Source: Kocuria rhizophila (GTDB lineage: Bacteria; Actinomycetota; Actinomycetes; Actinomycetales; Micrococcaceae). From it: 64,000 nucleotides of DNA. Below the pieces are notes generated by a model. The model had not been told where the DNA came from. It worked only from the letters and a program-made list of their open reading frames with translations, and made no database searches. The stretch covers positions 82,625-146,624 of the forward strand of contig NZ_RCOM01000001.1 of assembly GCF_003667225.1 (NCBI RefSeq), written 5' to 3'. Made by a program: the position numbers and the translations under genes. This document shows, in pieces, positions 56,078 through 64,000 of this stretch. The first letter of the stretch is position 1. The number at the start of each line of letters is the position of its first letter.

Positions 56078-56991
56078 GCGAGCGGCCCGCACCGCGCACT
56101 GTGGTGCTCGTGCGCGCGGACGCCCCCGAGCTCCCGTTCGTGGCGTCCGCCCTCGGCCTCGGCTTCACCGCCGTCTCACGGGACGGCTGGTCCGCGGTCG
56201 TGCTTCCGGAGGGTGTGGATCCTGCTGGGCTGGCCGCCGCGGGGGACCCGCGCAGCATCGCCGTGCGCCTGGACTCGGACGGCAGCGCACGCGCGCTGCG
56301 CGTCTACCCACCCGTGGCCGCGCTCGATGCCCGTGAGGACTGGGGCACCCAGTTCGACGAGCTCGAAGAGTCCACCACGCTGCGCTGGCCCGCCGTCCAC
56401 GAGGACCCCGTGGCGGGGCTGCTGGCGGGCGCGCGAGACGCCGCCGGTTCGGACGGGCCCCCCGTGGACCGTGGCACGGACGGCGACGCCGCGGCGTCGG
56501 CACCCGAGGGCAACCTCACGGCCGCGGCGAGCATCGCGTCCCTGTGCGACCTCGATCCCGCTCAGACGGCACGGCTGGAGAACTACGCCCGCACGGCGAG
56601 CTCCGCCCTGCTGCTGGAGTCCGTGCTGCAGCTGCTCGGGCTGCCCGTGGTCGCCGCGAAGATCGTGGAGGGCCAGCGGGAGGTCTCGGAGCTCGACGGG
56701 GTCACCCGCCACGAGCCCCGCCCCGCGGCACTGTCCGTGCTGGACGCCGCGAGCGTCGAGCCCAGCAGCTCGGACGTGCTCTCCCGCCTCCAGCGGGCCT
56801 ACGTCCGCAGGCCAGGACTGCTGCTCGCCCTGGGCGGCGCGGAAGCCGTGCTCGGCGCGGGGCTGGCCGGTCTGGCCGCGCGGGGTGGACGCAGTGCCAA
56901 GGTGCTGGGATCGGCCTCCGCGCTCATGCTGTCCGACGCCGCCCTGCAGGCCGCGCTGTGGGCCTCCGTCCGCTCGCGCAGGAATCGCTGA
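56074..56991 (+). CDS. Hypothetical protein with C-terminal hydrophobic segments
   Basis: A 305-residue protein that I do not recognise. The N-terminal third contains DAPELPFVASALGLGFTAVSRDGWSAVVLPEG; residues 115-160 are low-complexity; the C-terminal part has ALGGAEAVLGAGLAGLAARGG, which looks amphipathic or weakly hydrophobic. It starts inside the Nudix stop codon and lies between ffh and rpsP, a place often held by actinobacterial orphan genes. No function is proposed. Confidence 0.7.
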   Translation: MSERPAPRTVVLVRADAPELPFVASALGLGFTAVSRDGWSAVVLPEGVDPAGLAAAGDPRSIAVRLDSDGSARALRVYPPVAALDAREDWGTQFDELEESTTLRWPAVHEDPVAGLLAGARDAAGSDGPPVDRGTDGDAAASAPEGNLTAAASIASLCDLDPAQTARLENYARTASSALLLESVLQLLGLPVVAAKIVEGQREVSELDGVTRHEPRPAALSVLDAASVEPSSSDVLSRLQRAYVRRPGLLLALGGAEAVLGAGLAGLAARGGRSAKVLGSASALMLSDAALQAALWASVRSRRNR

Positions 56992-57039
56992 GCCCTCCGC
57001 CACCCCGCTCGCGTCCCGTCACCGCGTGCGCCGGCCGGT

Positions 57040-57058
57040 TTGACAGCTGTGGCACAAT
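57040..57058 (+). promoter_or_regulatory. Promoter elements upstream of rpsP
   Basis: TTGACA (57040-57045) and CACAAT (57053-57058) are only 7 bp apart, so they cannot be one promoter. CACAAT is the better -10, giving a leader of about 125 nt to rpsP. Confidence 0.35.
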
Positions 57059-57191
57059 GGACGGGTACTCGAACCGTGCGGACCCTCTCACCGTGCGTGA
57101 CTTCGTGTCCACAGGAAACCCACGTGCTGCCCGCCCCACGGGCTGGCGTGTGCGGTGACCGATTCCATTCGAAACAGGAGTAACCACACAA

Positions 57192-57620
57192 GTGGCAGTC
57201 AAGATTCGTCTCAAGCGTATGGGCAAGATCCGCGATCCCCGCTACCGCGTGGTCGTCGTCGATTCCCGCAAGAAGCGCGACGGTCGCGTGATCGAGGAGG
57301 TCGGCGTGTACCAGCCGACCGAGAACCCCTCGTACATCAACCTGGTGTCCGATCGCGTGCAGTACTGGCTCGGTGTGGGCGCGCAGCCTTCCGAGGCCGT
57401 GCTCGCTCTCATGAAGATCACCGGCGACTGGCAGAAGTTCAAGGGCCTGCCGGGTGCCGAGGGCACGCTGAAGCAGCCCGAGGGCAAGACCCCGTTCGTC
57501 GCCCCGGACAACGGCTCCGTGATCATTCCCGAGGCCATCACCCCCAAGGCTGAGAAGGCCGAGGAGGCACCCGCCGAGGACGCCGCTCCCGCAGAGGACG
57601 ACGCCGAGAAGGCAGAGTGA
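57192..57620 (+). CDS. rpsP: 30S ribosomal protein S16
   Basis: A 142-residue S16. The core ([55 protein letters not shown]) is followed by an Ala/Glu/Asp-rich tail of about 30 residues, as in many actinobacteria. It is a primary assembly protein of the small subunit. GTG 57192 follows AGGAG at 57176. It overlaps khpA by 4 nt. Confidence 0.97.
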   Translation: MAVKIRLKRMGKIRDPRYRVVVVDSRKKRDGRVIEEVGVYQPTENPSYINLVSDRVQYWLGVGAQPSEAVLALMKITGDWQKFKGLPGAEGTLKQPEGKTPFVAPDNGSVIIPEAITPKAEKAEEAPAEDAAPAEDDAEKAE

Positions 57621-57865
57621 GCATGCTCGCGGAAGCCCTGGAGCACCTGGTCCGTGGCATCGTGGACAACCCCGAGGATGTCTCGGTGCGTTCCCGCGAC
57701 AACCGCCGCGGCGAGACGCTCGAGGTGCGCGTGCACCCGGATGATCTGGGTCGCGTGATCGGACGCTCGGGACGCACGGCCAAGGCCCTGCGCACCGTCG
57801 TCTCGGCACTGGCTTCCGGCGAGAGCGTGCGCGTGGACGTGGTCGACACCGACCGCCGCCGCTGA
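57617..57865 (+). CDS. khpA: KH-domain RNA-binding protein KhpA
   Basis: An 82-residue single KH domain with the GxxG loop in [19 protein letters not shown]. It binds RNA, usually with KhpB/Jag, and influences division and small RNA biology in Gram-positives. Start GTG 57617 overlaps the rpsP stop; a second in-frame ATG two codons later is possible. It is followed by a strong hairpin before rimM. Confidence 0.94.
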   Translation: MSMLAEALEHLVRGIVDNPEDVSVRSRDNRRGETLEVRVHPDDLGRVIGRSGRTAKALRTVVSALASGESVRVDVVDTDRRR

Positions 57866-57883
57866 GCGGACGCAGCACTCGTC

Positions 57884-57920
57884 ACGGCCCCCGTTCCCTC
57901 TCGAGGGGAACGGGGGCCGT
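57884..57920 (+). terminator. Internal terminator between khpA and rimM
   Basis: A perfect 15-bp stem (57884-57898 with 57906-57920) and a 7-nt loop. It lacks a strong U tract. It sits inside the otherwise continuous rpsP-khpA-rimM-trmD operon. Confidence 0.7.
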
Positions 57921-57990
57921 GTGCATACCGGATGCGGTCCCCGGACACGGACCGCGCAGCACCCAGCAGGACGTCCCTGGAGGAGAAGAC

Positions 57991-58560
57991 ATGAGCGTTC
58001 GGGTCGCCCGGATCGGCAAGCCGCACGGTGTGCGGGGGGAAGTGACCGTGGAGCTGTTCACGGATGATCCGCAGTCACGCTTCGCGCCGGGCTCGGTGCT
58101 GAGCGTCCAGCAGGCGCGCGGTGGCCGCCGGGGCCAGGGCGCCGACCGCCCCGAGCCCCTGCGGGTCGAGAGCCTGACCGTGGGCGGGCACCGCTGGAAC
58201 AAGGACGTGCTCGTGGCCCGGTTCGAGGAGATCCGTGACCGCAACGCCGCCGAGGCCGCCCGGGGTCTGGAGCTCCACGCGGAGGTCGCGGACCTCCCGC
58301 TGGAGGACGACGAGTGGCACCAGGACGACCTCCTCGGTCTCGTGGCCGTGGACCTCACCCGTGACGAGGCGCGGATCGGCACCGTCAAGGCGCTGATCCA
58401 GGGCAGCGCGCAGGACCTGCTGGAGATCACCCCGGAGAAGGGCGGGCGTTCCGTGCTCATCCCGTTCGTCGAGGAGATCGTCCCGGAGGTGGACCTGGAC
58501 CGCGGGCTGGTCCTCGTGACCCCGCCCCCCGGTCTGCTCGAGCTCGGCGAGGACGACTGA
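57991..58560 (+). CDS. rimM: Ribosome maturation factor RimM
   Basis: A 189-residue 16S rRNA processing factor. The N-terminal domain shows RVARIGKPHGVRGEVTVELFTDD, and the PRC-barrel-like C-terminal half holds DLLGLVAVD, ITPEKGGRSVLIPFV and PGLLELGED. It acts on the 30S head with S19. ATG 57991 has GGAGGAGAAGAC before it and is preferred over an upstream GTG that precedes non-conserved sequence. Confidence 0.95.
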   Translation: MSVRVARIGKPHGVRGEVTVELFTDDPQSRFAPGSVLSVQQARGGRRGQGADRPEPLRVESLTVGGHRWNKDVLVARFEEIRDRNAAEAARGLELHAEVADLPLEDDEWHQDDLLGLVAVDLTRDEARIGTVKALIQGSAQDLLEITPEKGGRSVLIPFVEEIVPEVDLDRGLVLVTPPPGLLELGEDD

Positions 58561-58563
58561 GCC

Positions 58564-59409
58564 GTGCGCATCGACGTCCTGAGCATCTTCCCCGAGTACC
58601 TGGAGCCCTTGAAGCTCTCCCTGATCGGCAAGGCCGTGACCGACGGTCTGCTCAGCCTGCAGGTCACCGACCCCCGCCAGTTCGCCACAGACCGGCACCG
58701 CACCGTGGACGACACCCCCTACGGGGGCGGCGCCGGGATGGTCATGAAGCCCGAGCCGTGGGCGCAGGCCCTCGAGACCGTGGTGCGCGCCGGTGCGGGG
58801 GCCGGCCGTGCGGCGTCGTCGCGCCCCGTGCTGGTCGTGCCGTCCCCGGCGGGGGAGGTGTTCACCCAGGAGGTGGCGTACGAGCTGGCCGAGGAGGAGC
58901 ACCTGGTCTTCGCGTGCGGGCGCTACGAGGGAATCGACGAGCGTTTCATCGACTGGGCACGGGACGAGGTGCGGGTGCGCCCCCTGAGCCTGGGCGACTA
59001 CGTGCTCAACGGGGGAGAGGTGGCCGTGCTCGCGATGGTCGAGGCCGTGACCCGGCTGATCTCGGGGGTGATCGGCAACCCCGAGTCCCTGGCGGAGGAG
59101 TCGCACACGGGCGGGCTGCTGGAGTACCCGGTGTACACCAAGCCCGCGCAGTGGCGCGAGCGCACCGTTCCGGACACGCTGCTGTCCGGGCACCACGGGC
59201 GGATCGCGCGCTGGCGGCGCGACCAGCAGCTGGTGCGCACCGCACGCCGCCGCCCCGACATGGTCCTGGCCCTGGACCCCGCCGCCCTGGACCGCGCGGA
59301 CCTCGCGGTGCTGGCCGAGGAGGGGTTCACCGTGGCCGGCGGGCAGTGGCAGCGCTCCGAACGCACTACGCCGCAGGGCGCACCGGAGGACCCGTCCGAT
59401 ATGGCATAA
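58564..59409 (+). CDS. trmD: tRNA (guanine37-N1)-methyltransferase
   Basis: A 281-residue SPOUT methyltransferase. [18 protein letters not shown] at the N-terminus, then [17 protein letters not shown], the SAM-binding knot [12 protein letters not shown] and [13 protein letters not shown]. It methylates G37 next to the anticodon and prevents frameshifts. GTG 58564 lies 3 nt after rimM. The -10 of rplS overlaps its stop codon. Confidence 0.97.
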   Translation: MRIDVLSIFPEYLEPLKLSLIGKAVTDGLLSLQVTDPRQFATDRHRTVDDTPYGGGAGMVMKPEPWAQALETVVRAGAGAGRAASSRPVLVVPSPAGEVFTQEVAYELAEEEHLVFACGRYEGIDERFIDWARDEVRVRPLSLGDYVLNGGEVAVLAMVEAVTRLISGVIGNPESLAEESHTGGLLEYPVYTKPAQWRERTVPDTLLSGHHGRIARWRRDQQLVRTARRRPDMVLALDPAALDRADLAVLAEEGFTVAGGQWQRSERTTPQGAPEDPSDMA

Positions 59410-59410
59410 T
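59405..59410 (+). promoter_or_regulatory. -10 element of rplS
   Basis: CATAAT, overlapping the trmD stop. It gives a 168-nt leader. Confidence 0.45.
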
Positions 59411-59584
59411 GGTGGGCTGTGTGTGCGTCGGGCACGCCCCTGCCGCAGGGGGGAGAGCGACCAACGACGCACCGCCCGGGACGGCCACTTCACGTCCTGT
59501 CCCGGAACCTGGAGCACGTGCACCCCGCGGGGTGGCGCGCGAACCACACGTGAGAGACCTGCGGCGATCACGAGGAGTCACATC
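59411..59584 (+). promoter_or_regulatory. Structured rplS leader region
   Basis: The leader contains several hairpin-forming segments: CCCCTG-ccg-CAGGGG, GGGAC...GTCCC, and the palindrome CACCCCGCGGGGTG. An autoregulatory L19 leader is conceivable but not shown. A CGAGGAG ribosome site precedes the ATG. Confidence 0.3.
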
Positions 59585-59947
59585 ATGAACATTCTTGACC
59601 AGCTTGATGCCAAGTCCCTGCGCGACGACGTCCCCGACTTCCGTCCCGGCGACACCCTGAACGTGCACGTGAACATCGTGGAGGGCAACCGCTCCCGTGT
59701 CCAGGTGTTCAAGGGCTTCGTCATGGGCCGTCAGGGCTCCGGCGTGCGCGAGACGTTCACGGTCCGCAAGGTCAGCTTCGGTGTGGGCGTGGAGCGCACC
59801 TTCCCGGTGCACTCCCCGATCATCGAGAAGATCGAGCTCGTGAGCCGCGGCGACGTTCGTCGCGCCAAGCTGTACTACATGCGCGACCGTCACGGCAAGG
59901 CTGCTCGCATCCGCGAGAAGCGCGAGTCGAGCGCCTCGAGCAAGTAG
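59585..59947 (+). CDS. rplS: 50S ribosomal protein L19
   Basis: A 120-residue L19: [61 protein letters not shown] and [18 protein letters not shown]. It sits at the subunit interface of the ribosome. The ATG follows CGAGGAG. It has its own promoter candidate and a leader of about 170 nt. Confidence 0.98.
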   Translation: MNILDQLDAKSLRDDVPDFRPGDTLNVHVNIVEGNRSRVQVFKGFVMGRQGSGVRETFTVRKVSFGVGVERTFPVHSPIIEKIELVSRGDVRRAKLYYMRDRHGKAARIREKRESSASSK

Positions 59948-59957
59948 GACTCACCGG

Positions 59958-60647
59958 GTGCCTGAGCACACGGAACACGCAGAGGACCCGGCACCTGCCG
60001 GGTCCTCTGCCGTGAGACGGCCCGTTTCCACCCGGCGCTGGTGGTTGCGCGTGATCGCCGCCGCCCTCGCGACCGCGCTCGTGGTCACGGTGCTCGTGCG
60101 CGGGTTCGTGCTGGACGTGTACTGGGTGGGCTCGGACTCCATGGAGCCCACGCTCGAGGGCGGAGACCGGGTCCTCGTGAACAAGCTCGTGTCCGAGGAC
60201 GACATCCAGCGGGGTGATCTCGTGGTCTTCGACGGCCGAGGCACCCTGGACCCGCTGCACTCCTCCGACCCCTGGTACGAGCAGGCCGCGGACACCGTGG
60301 GACAGTGGCTCGGCCTCACCGGCTCGGACACCATCTACGTCAAGCGGGTGACCGCGGTGGCCGGGGACACCGTCTCGTGCTGCACCGCCGAGGGCCTGAT
60401 CACGGTCAACGGTCAGCCCCAGCACGAGGACTACGTCTACCCTGGTGATGCACCGTCGGACATCCCGTTCACGGTGCGGGTCCCCCCGGGACGGGTGTGG
60501 CTCATGGGCGACCACCGCAGCGTGTCGGTGGACTCCCGTTCGTTGCTGGGCGCCCCCGGCGGTGGCCTGATCCGCACGGAGCGCATCGTGGGCACGGCCG
60601 AGAGAGTGGTGTGGCCGCTGGACCGGGCCCGCTCTCTCGAGGGGTGA
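59958..60647 (+). CDS. lepB: Signal peptidase I (first copy)
   Basis: A 229-residue type I signal peptidase. One membrane helix (WWLRVIAAALATALVVTVLVRGFVL, about residues 28-52) is followed by the catalytic serine Ser61 (GSDSMEPTLEGGDR) and lysine Lys129 (YVKRVTAVAGDTV), then MGDHRSVSVDSR. It cleaves secreted preproteins on the outer face. GTG 59958 has AGGA before it. A perfect hairpin lies inside codons 8-18, and a downstream GTG (60012) is a possible alternative start. A second copy follows. Confidence 0.95.
   Translation: MPEHTEHAEDPAPAGSSAVRRPVSTRRWWLRVIAAALATALVVTVLVRGFVLDVYWVGSDSMEPTLEGGDRVLVNKLVSEDDIQRGDLVVFDGRGTLDPLHSSDPWYEQAADTVGQWLGLTGSDTIYVKRVTAVAGDTVSCCTAEGLITVNGQPQHEDYVYPGDAPSDIPFTVRVPPGRVWLMGDHRSVSVDSRSLLGAPGGGLIRTERIVGTAERVVWPLDRARSLEG
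59979..60010 (+). terminator. Hairpin at the start of lepB copy 1 (rplS terminator candidate)
   Basis: GCAGAGGACCCGGC and its exact complement, 14 bp with a 4-nt loop. It lies 31 nt past rplS but inside the first codons of lepB. Confidence 0.6.
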
Positions 60648-60733
60648 ACCGCATCCGCACGTGCCGGTGAGCGCGGCAGCGCCTCCCGGCACCTCCCACC
60701 CGGAACCGTCAGAACGCAGAGAAGGACAGTGCA

Positions 60734-61495
60734 GTGGCTGAGCAGCACGACGCCGGCGCCAACGGCGCCCACCCCCAGGACGACGCCGCCCAGCCCACGC
60801 GGCGCGGCAGCGGCGGCAGCGCCGCCAAGAGGTCACCGGGATGGAATGCGGTCCGGGAGGTCCTGATCGTCATGGCGCTCGCCGTGGTCATCGCCTTCGT
60901 GGTCAAGACCTTCCTGGTGCGCGGCTACTACATCCCCTCGGGCTCCATGGAGCAGACCCTCGAGCTGGACGACCGCATCTTCGTCAACGTCATCGGTGCC
61001 AAGACCGGTCACATCGACCGCGGGGACATCGTGGTCTTCGACGACACCCAGGGCTGGCTGCCCGAAGCTCCGGAGACCCGCACCGGGCCCGTCCGCGAGG
61101 GCCTCGAGTTCGTCGGTCTGCTGCCGGACAGCAGCCAGCAGGCCCTGGTCAAACGCGTGATCGGTGTGGGCGGCGACCACGTGACGTGCTGCGACGCCTC
61201 CGGGAAGGTGTCTGTGAACGGCCAGCCGCTCGACGAGCCCTACATCTACCCCGGAGCCGCGCCCTCCGACTTCGCCTTCGACGTCACCGTTCCCGAGGGC
61301 AAGGTCTTCGTGATGGGCGACCACCGCAACGCCTCGGCGGACTCCCGCTTCCACATCGAGACCGGTACCCAGTTCGTGAGCGAGGACGACATCGTGGGCA
61401 CGGCCTTCGTGATCGCCTGGCCGCTGGACCGGTTCCAGTTCCTGCACAACCCCGAGCAGACCTTCCAGGACGTCCCCGCGGCCGGCGGGCAGTGA
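60734..61495 (+). CDS. lepB: Signal peptidase I (second copy)
   Basis: A 253-residue type I signal peptidase. A Gly/Ser/Ala-rich, basic cytosolic N-terminus precedes one helix (EVLIVMALAVVIAFVVKTFLV), then Ser71 (PSGSMEQTLELDDR), Lys140 (LVKRVIGVGGD) and MGDHRNASADSR. Like the first copy it has a CC pair after the lysine region (VTCCDASG). GTG 60734 has a GAAGGA site. Its stop overlaps the rnhB start. Confidence 0.96.
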   Translation: MAEQHDAGANGAHPQDDAAQPTRRGSGGSAAKRSPGWNAVREVLIVMALAVVIAFVVKTFLVRGYYIPSGSMEQTLELDDRIFVNVIGAKTGHIDRGDIVVFDDTQGWLPEAPETRTGPVREGLEFVGLLPDSSQQALVKRVIGVGGDHVTCCDASGKVSVNGQPLDEPYIYPGAAPSDFAFDVTVPEGKVFVMGDHRNASADSRFHIETGTQFVSEDDIVGTAFVIAWPLDRFQFLHNPEQTFQDVPAAGGQ

Positions 61496-62250
61496 GCCCC
61501 GCGCGCTCCGCCCCGGCCACCACCCTCGACGTGGAGGTGTTGCTCGCTCAGCGCGGGGCACGCTTTGTGGCGGGGATGGACGAGGTGGGCCGCGGTGCGC
61601 TGGCAGGTCCCGCGAGCGTGGGCGTCGTCGTGCTGGACGTCCCAGCCCTGCTCGCAGACAAGCCGGCGGCGGGTGCCTCCCAGGGCGGGCAGGCGCCGTC
61701 GACGCCGGACGGTCCGGGACCGCGCGCGCCGCACCCCTGGGAGGGCGTACGGGACTCCAAGGCCCTCAGCCCCGCCCGCCGCGCCGCACTGGCACCCACG
61801 ATCGGCGCGTGGGCCGCGGCCACGGCGGTCGGCCACGCTCAGCCGCGAGAGATCGACGAGCTGGGGATCAACGCCGCGCTGCGGCTCGCCGGCCTGCGCG
61901 CCCTCGGGGCGGTGCGTGCTGCGGGCGTGCCCGTTGACGCACTGATCCTGGACGGCTCGTACAACTGGCTGGACGCTCCGGCGGTGCTGGGCCAGGCCGA
62001 GGACCCGGTCGAGCTGCCTGCCGTGGTGCACACGCTGGTGAAGGCGGACGCGCAGTGCGTGAGCGTGGCCGCCGCGTCGATCCTGGCGAAGGTCGAGCGC
62101 GACGCCCTCATGGGGCAGCTGCACCGGGAGCACCCGGACTACGGCTGGGCTTCCAACAAGGGGTACGGCAGCGCGGCTCACCGTGCGGCGCTCGCGGAAC
62201 GGGGCACCACCGACCACCACCGGCTGAGCTGGAACCTGGGCGGGCGGTAG
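61492..62250 (+). CDS. rnhB: Ribonuclease HII
   Basis: A 252-residue RNase HII that nicks RNA within RNA-DNA hybrids. The catalytic motif is AGMDEVGRGALAGP; further acidic ligands lie in LILDGSYNWL and the VKADAQCVSVAAASILAKVERD block. A Gly/Pro-rich insertion of about 25 residues separates VVLDVPALL from the RDSKALSPARR motif. GTG 61492 overlaps lepB copy 2 by 4 nt. Confidence 0.95.
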   Translation: MSPARSAPATTLDVEVLLAQRGARFVAGMDEVGRGALAGPASVGVVVLDVPALLADKPAAGASQGGQAPSTPDGPGPRAPHPWEGVRDSKALSPARRAALAPTIGAWAAATAVGHAQPREIDELGINAALRLAGLRALGAVRAAGVPVDALILDGSYNWLDAPAVLGQAEDPVELPAVVHTLVKADAQCVSVAAASILAKVERDALMGQLHREHPDYGWASNKGYGSAAHRAALAERGTTDHHRLSWNLGGR

Positions 62251-62260
62251 TTCGCGCAAA

Positions 62261-62276
62261 GGGCTCTGCGGAGCCC
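62261..62276 (+). terminator. Short hairpin after rnhB
   Basis: GGGCTC-tgcg-GAGCCC, 10 nt past the stop. No U tract. Confidence 0.35.
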
Positions 62277-62515
62277 CGGTCGGCGTTCGCGCGGTGGGCT
62301 CCGCGGTTGGCGATCGAACGGTGGCTTCAGCGGTCGGGCTGCGGTTGCGGCCTGGGTGCACGCGGCTCCGCGACAGGGAGTGTCGAGCAGACCGGACGGC
62401 CGGTCGGCCCGGGGGAGCGGGGGGTGTGCCCTGCGGCTCGGCGAGCTCCTCGTGCCAGCCGCCATCCGCCCTCCACACCAGCGGGCCCGGGGCGCCGCTG
62501 CGCCTTGATCGGCCC

Positions 62516-62521
62516 CACAGT
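62516..62521 (+). promoter_or_regulatory. -10 element of yraN (leaderless)
   Basis: CACAGT ends 6 nt before ATG 62528. Confidence 0.35.
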
Positions 62522-62527
62522 GGGGTC

Positions 62528-62959
62528 ATGACCGCGCCCGCAGCCCACCGCCCCGACCACCAGTCGAGCCCGAACCCACCCGGCGCTCCCCACATGAGCA
62601 CCGGGCGAGCCGGTGAAGACCTGATCGCCGGCCTGCTGGAGCGCTCCGGATGGACCGTGAGGGACCGCAACTGGAGACCGGCGCCGCCCCCGGGGCGCCC
62701 ACGGGGCGAGCTGGACATCGTGGCGGAACGCCACGGCGCCGTCACGGTCTTCGAGGTCAAGACACGCACCGGAGGGGACTTCGGCCACCCGTGTGAGGCT
62801 GTGGGTGCCGAGAAGCTCCGGCGCCTCCACGTCCTCGCCCGTGCCTGGGCCCGTGAGAACGGTCAGGCCGGGGTCCCGTCCGTGGACGTGGTTGCCGTGC
62901 ACTGGCCCAGAGGGTCCTCTCCGCGTGTGGAGCACGTGGGTTCCATCGGCTGGCTCTGA
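62528..62959 (+). CDS. yraN: UPF0102 protein (YraN-type nuclease fold)
   Basis: A 143-residue protein of the UPF0102 family with the endonuclease-like core GRAGEDLIAGLLERSGW, ELDIVAERHGAVTVFEVKTRT (the Asp/Glu-x-Lys pattern) and EAVGAEKLRRL. No activity is established for the family. The conserved part starts near residue 22, and a second ATG at 62594 is possible. It normally precedes an ATPase gene (YifB type), which is not seen here; a lipoprotein gene follows instead. Confidence 0.88.
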   Translation: MTAPAAHRPDHQSSPNPPGAPHMSTGRAGEDLIAGLLERSGWTVRDRNWRPAPPPGRPRGELDIVAERHGAVTVFEVKTRTGGDFGHPCEAVGAEKLRRLHVLARAWARENGQAGVPSVDVVAVHWPRGSSPRVEHVGSIGWL

Positions 62960-63171
62960 CCTCGGGGCCACCCCGGCCGCCCCGCCCTGGCCGGGCCGCC
63001 CGGCCGCTCGGGGCAGGGCCGCCCACCGCGACGTGACACGTCATCCGGCCCGCGGATGCTGCTCGGGGGTGGACACATTCACGTGGATGCACCGTGCATT
63101 AGGAGATCTTCTGTGTGGCGTGTCACGGTATGACGGGGCAGGAACCGGGAGTCCGTGGACGGGGGAATGGC

Positions 63172-64000
63172 ATGAGAACCGCTGCGTGGTTGCCGCATGC
63201 GCTGTCTGCCACCGCTGTGGCGGCCGCCGTGGCACTGGGCGTCGTCGCGTGCTCCCAGACGGGCAACGATCCGGGCGGACATCCCACCGTCAGCTCATCC
63301 GTGGTCTCGGCGGACGGCGACCTGCACCCCGGCACCTTCCGCGCCTCGCTGCCCAACGGCGCCACCGTGCGGATCACGGTCCCCGCGGCGGTCCCGTCCA
63401 GTGACGAGCTCGAACGGCTGCGGCGGGAGGCGGGGGTCGAACGGGCCACCTACGCCACGGTGGAGATCGACAACACCCGGGGCCACTCACCCGTCTCCGT
63501 GAGCCGCCTCATCCTCACGGCGCGCGACGGCGCCACCTACCAGCTCGAGCACGTGTCACGGGCGGTCGAGAAGTGGCGGCCCCGGTCCTTCGAGGGCGCC
63601 TACCGGGCGCCGGACGGTTCAACCCTCTCCCGGGAGAAGGCGTGCAAGGTGAAGCGCCGGATCGCCGACGCGGCGGACGCCGCCACGGGCCCCGTCCCCG
63701 CCGGGCGGAAGGCACGCAACGTGCTGGTGGGGGACATCGACGGGATCCCGGATCGCTTCGCGAGCCTCGAACTCGTTCCCGTGATCGGTGACCGTGAAGC
63801 CGCACCGGTACGGCTGCAGCCCGACACGGGGCGCCACGGGGACACGGGCACGGAGTCGTGGGATCCCACCATCCCGCTGGAGGACGACGAGTACCAGGAG
63901 GACCCCGGGGACGGGTCGAGGGGGCCCGGCGGGGACCTGCCTGATCCGCTGCCGGAGGAGCCTGCTCCGTCCGGTACCCCCGCGCCGGGCCCCCTCGACC
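63172..64000 (+). CDS. Hypothetical lipoprotein (5' part, runs off window)
   Basis: An open frame from ATG 63172 to the window edge (276 codons). The N-terminus is a lipoprotein signal (MRTAAWLPHALSATAVAAAV, lipobox ending VVAC, Cys27). The mature part has LPNGATVRITVPA and a repeated-looking Val/Ile/Glu segment, then an acidic Asp/Glu/Gly/Pro-rich stretch from about residue 225. GGGGGAATGG lies upstream. I do not recognise it; it would be a cell-surface protein. The C-terminus is outside the window. Confidence 0.72.
   Translation, partial: MRTAAWLPHALSATAVAAAVALGVVACSQTGNDPGGHPTVSSSVVSADGDLHPGTFRASLPNGATVRITVPAAVPSSDELERLRREAGVERATYATVEIDNTRGHSPVSVSRLILTARDGATYQLEHVSRAVEKWRPRSFEGAYRAPDGSTLSREKACKVKRRIADAADAATGPVPAGRKARNVLVGDIDGIPDRFASLELVPVIGDREAAPVRLQPDTGRHGDTGTESWDPTIPLEDDEYQEDPGDGSRGPGGDLPDPLPEEPAPSGTPAPGPLD

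Noticed and set aside
57040..57058. TTGACA and CACAAT upstream of rpsP as one promoter
   Set aside because: Only 7 bp separate them, where about 17 are needed. At most one of the two is used.
62251..62527. Coding sequence between rnhB and yraN
   Set aside because: Frames continuing upstream of yraN are open only because the sequence is GC-rich; the composition changes at ATG 62528 and a -10-like hexamer lies just before it.

Overview
The window reads as one stretch of chromosome from a high-GC Gram-positive bacterium of the Micrococcaceae, most like Kocuria or Micrococcus (an inference from base composition, heavy GTG start use, gene order and protein sequence; no search was run). Nearly all of it is housekeeping DNA with conserved actinobacterial gene order. 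I see no insertion sequence, prophage, integrase or CRISPR array.

Layout: (1) 1-4.6 kb: 5' part of a malate:quinone oxidoreductase gene, a peptide-type substrate-binding lipoprotein, tRNA-Leu(UAG), a Bcp peroxiredoxin divergent from a MarR regulator, and tRNA-Lys(CUU). (2) 4.7-14.6 kb: a 2-hydroxyacid dehydrogenase, then branched-chain amino acid genes: an attenuator with a leader peptide, ilvB-ilvN-ilvC, metG, leuB, ilvE and an FAH-family hydrolase. (3) 14.7-20.3 kb: gltX with tRNA-Gln and tRNA-Glu, then two overlapping dynamin-like GTPase genes. (4) 20.3-29.1 kb: an IclR regulator (NdgR/LtbR type) divergent from leuC-leuD, then murA, plsC-like, gpsA, ddl and a sulfite-oxidase-family enzyme. 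(5) 29.1-39.4 kb: a DUF3515 lipoprotein, thiL, a DhaL/DAK2 protein, recG, rsmD, an aminotransferase, coaD, a DUF177 protein, rpmF, rnc and mutM. (6) 39.6-44.8 kb, reverse strand: oleA, a fused oleBC and oleD, a full long-chain olefin (head-to-head hydrocarbon) pathway lying between mutM and smc. (7) 45-64 kb: smc, a membrane protein plus MFS transporter, ftsY, amtB-glnK, ffh, a Nudix hydrolase, a hypothetical gene, rpsP-khpA-rimM-trmD, rplS, two signal peptidase genes, rnhB, yraN, and the start of a lipoprotein gene.

How it works together: leucine, isoleucine and valine synthesis is spread over ilvBNC, leuB, ilvE and leuCD. It appears to be controlled by ribosome-mediated attenuation at ilvB and by the IclR regulator at leuC. 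gltX sits beside tRNAs for both Glu and Gln, which fits the indirect Gln-tRNA route of actinobacteria. ftsY, ffh and the two lepB genes form much of the protein export set. amtB-glnK has GlnR-like half-sites upstream. OleA, OleBC and OleD should condense two fatty acyl-CoAs, reduce the product, close it to a beta-lactone and decarboxylate it to a membrane alkene.

A striking regulatory theme is leaderless transcription. At least a dozen genes have a -10-like hexamer only 6-7 nt upstream of the start codon, and four of them share the same GGGCCC between -10 and ATG.
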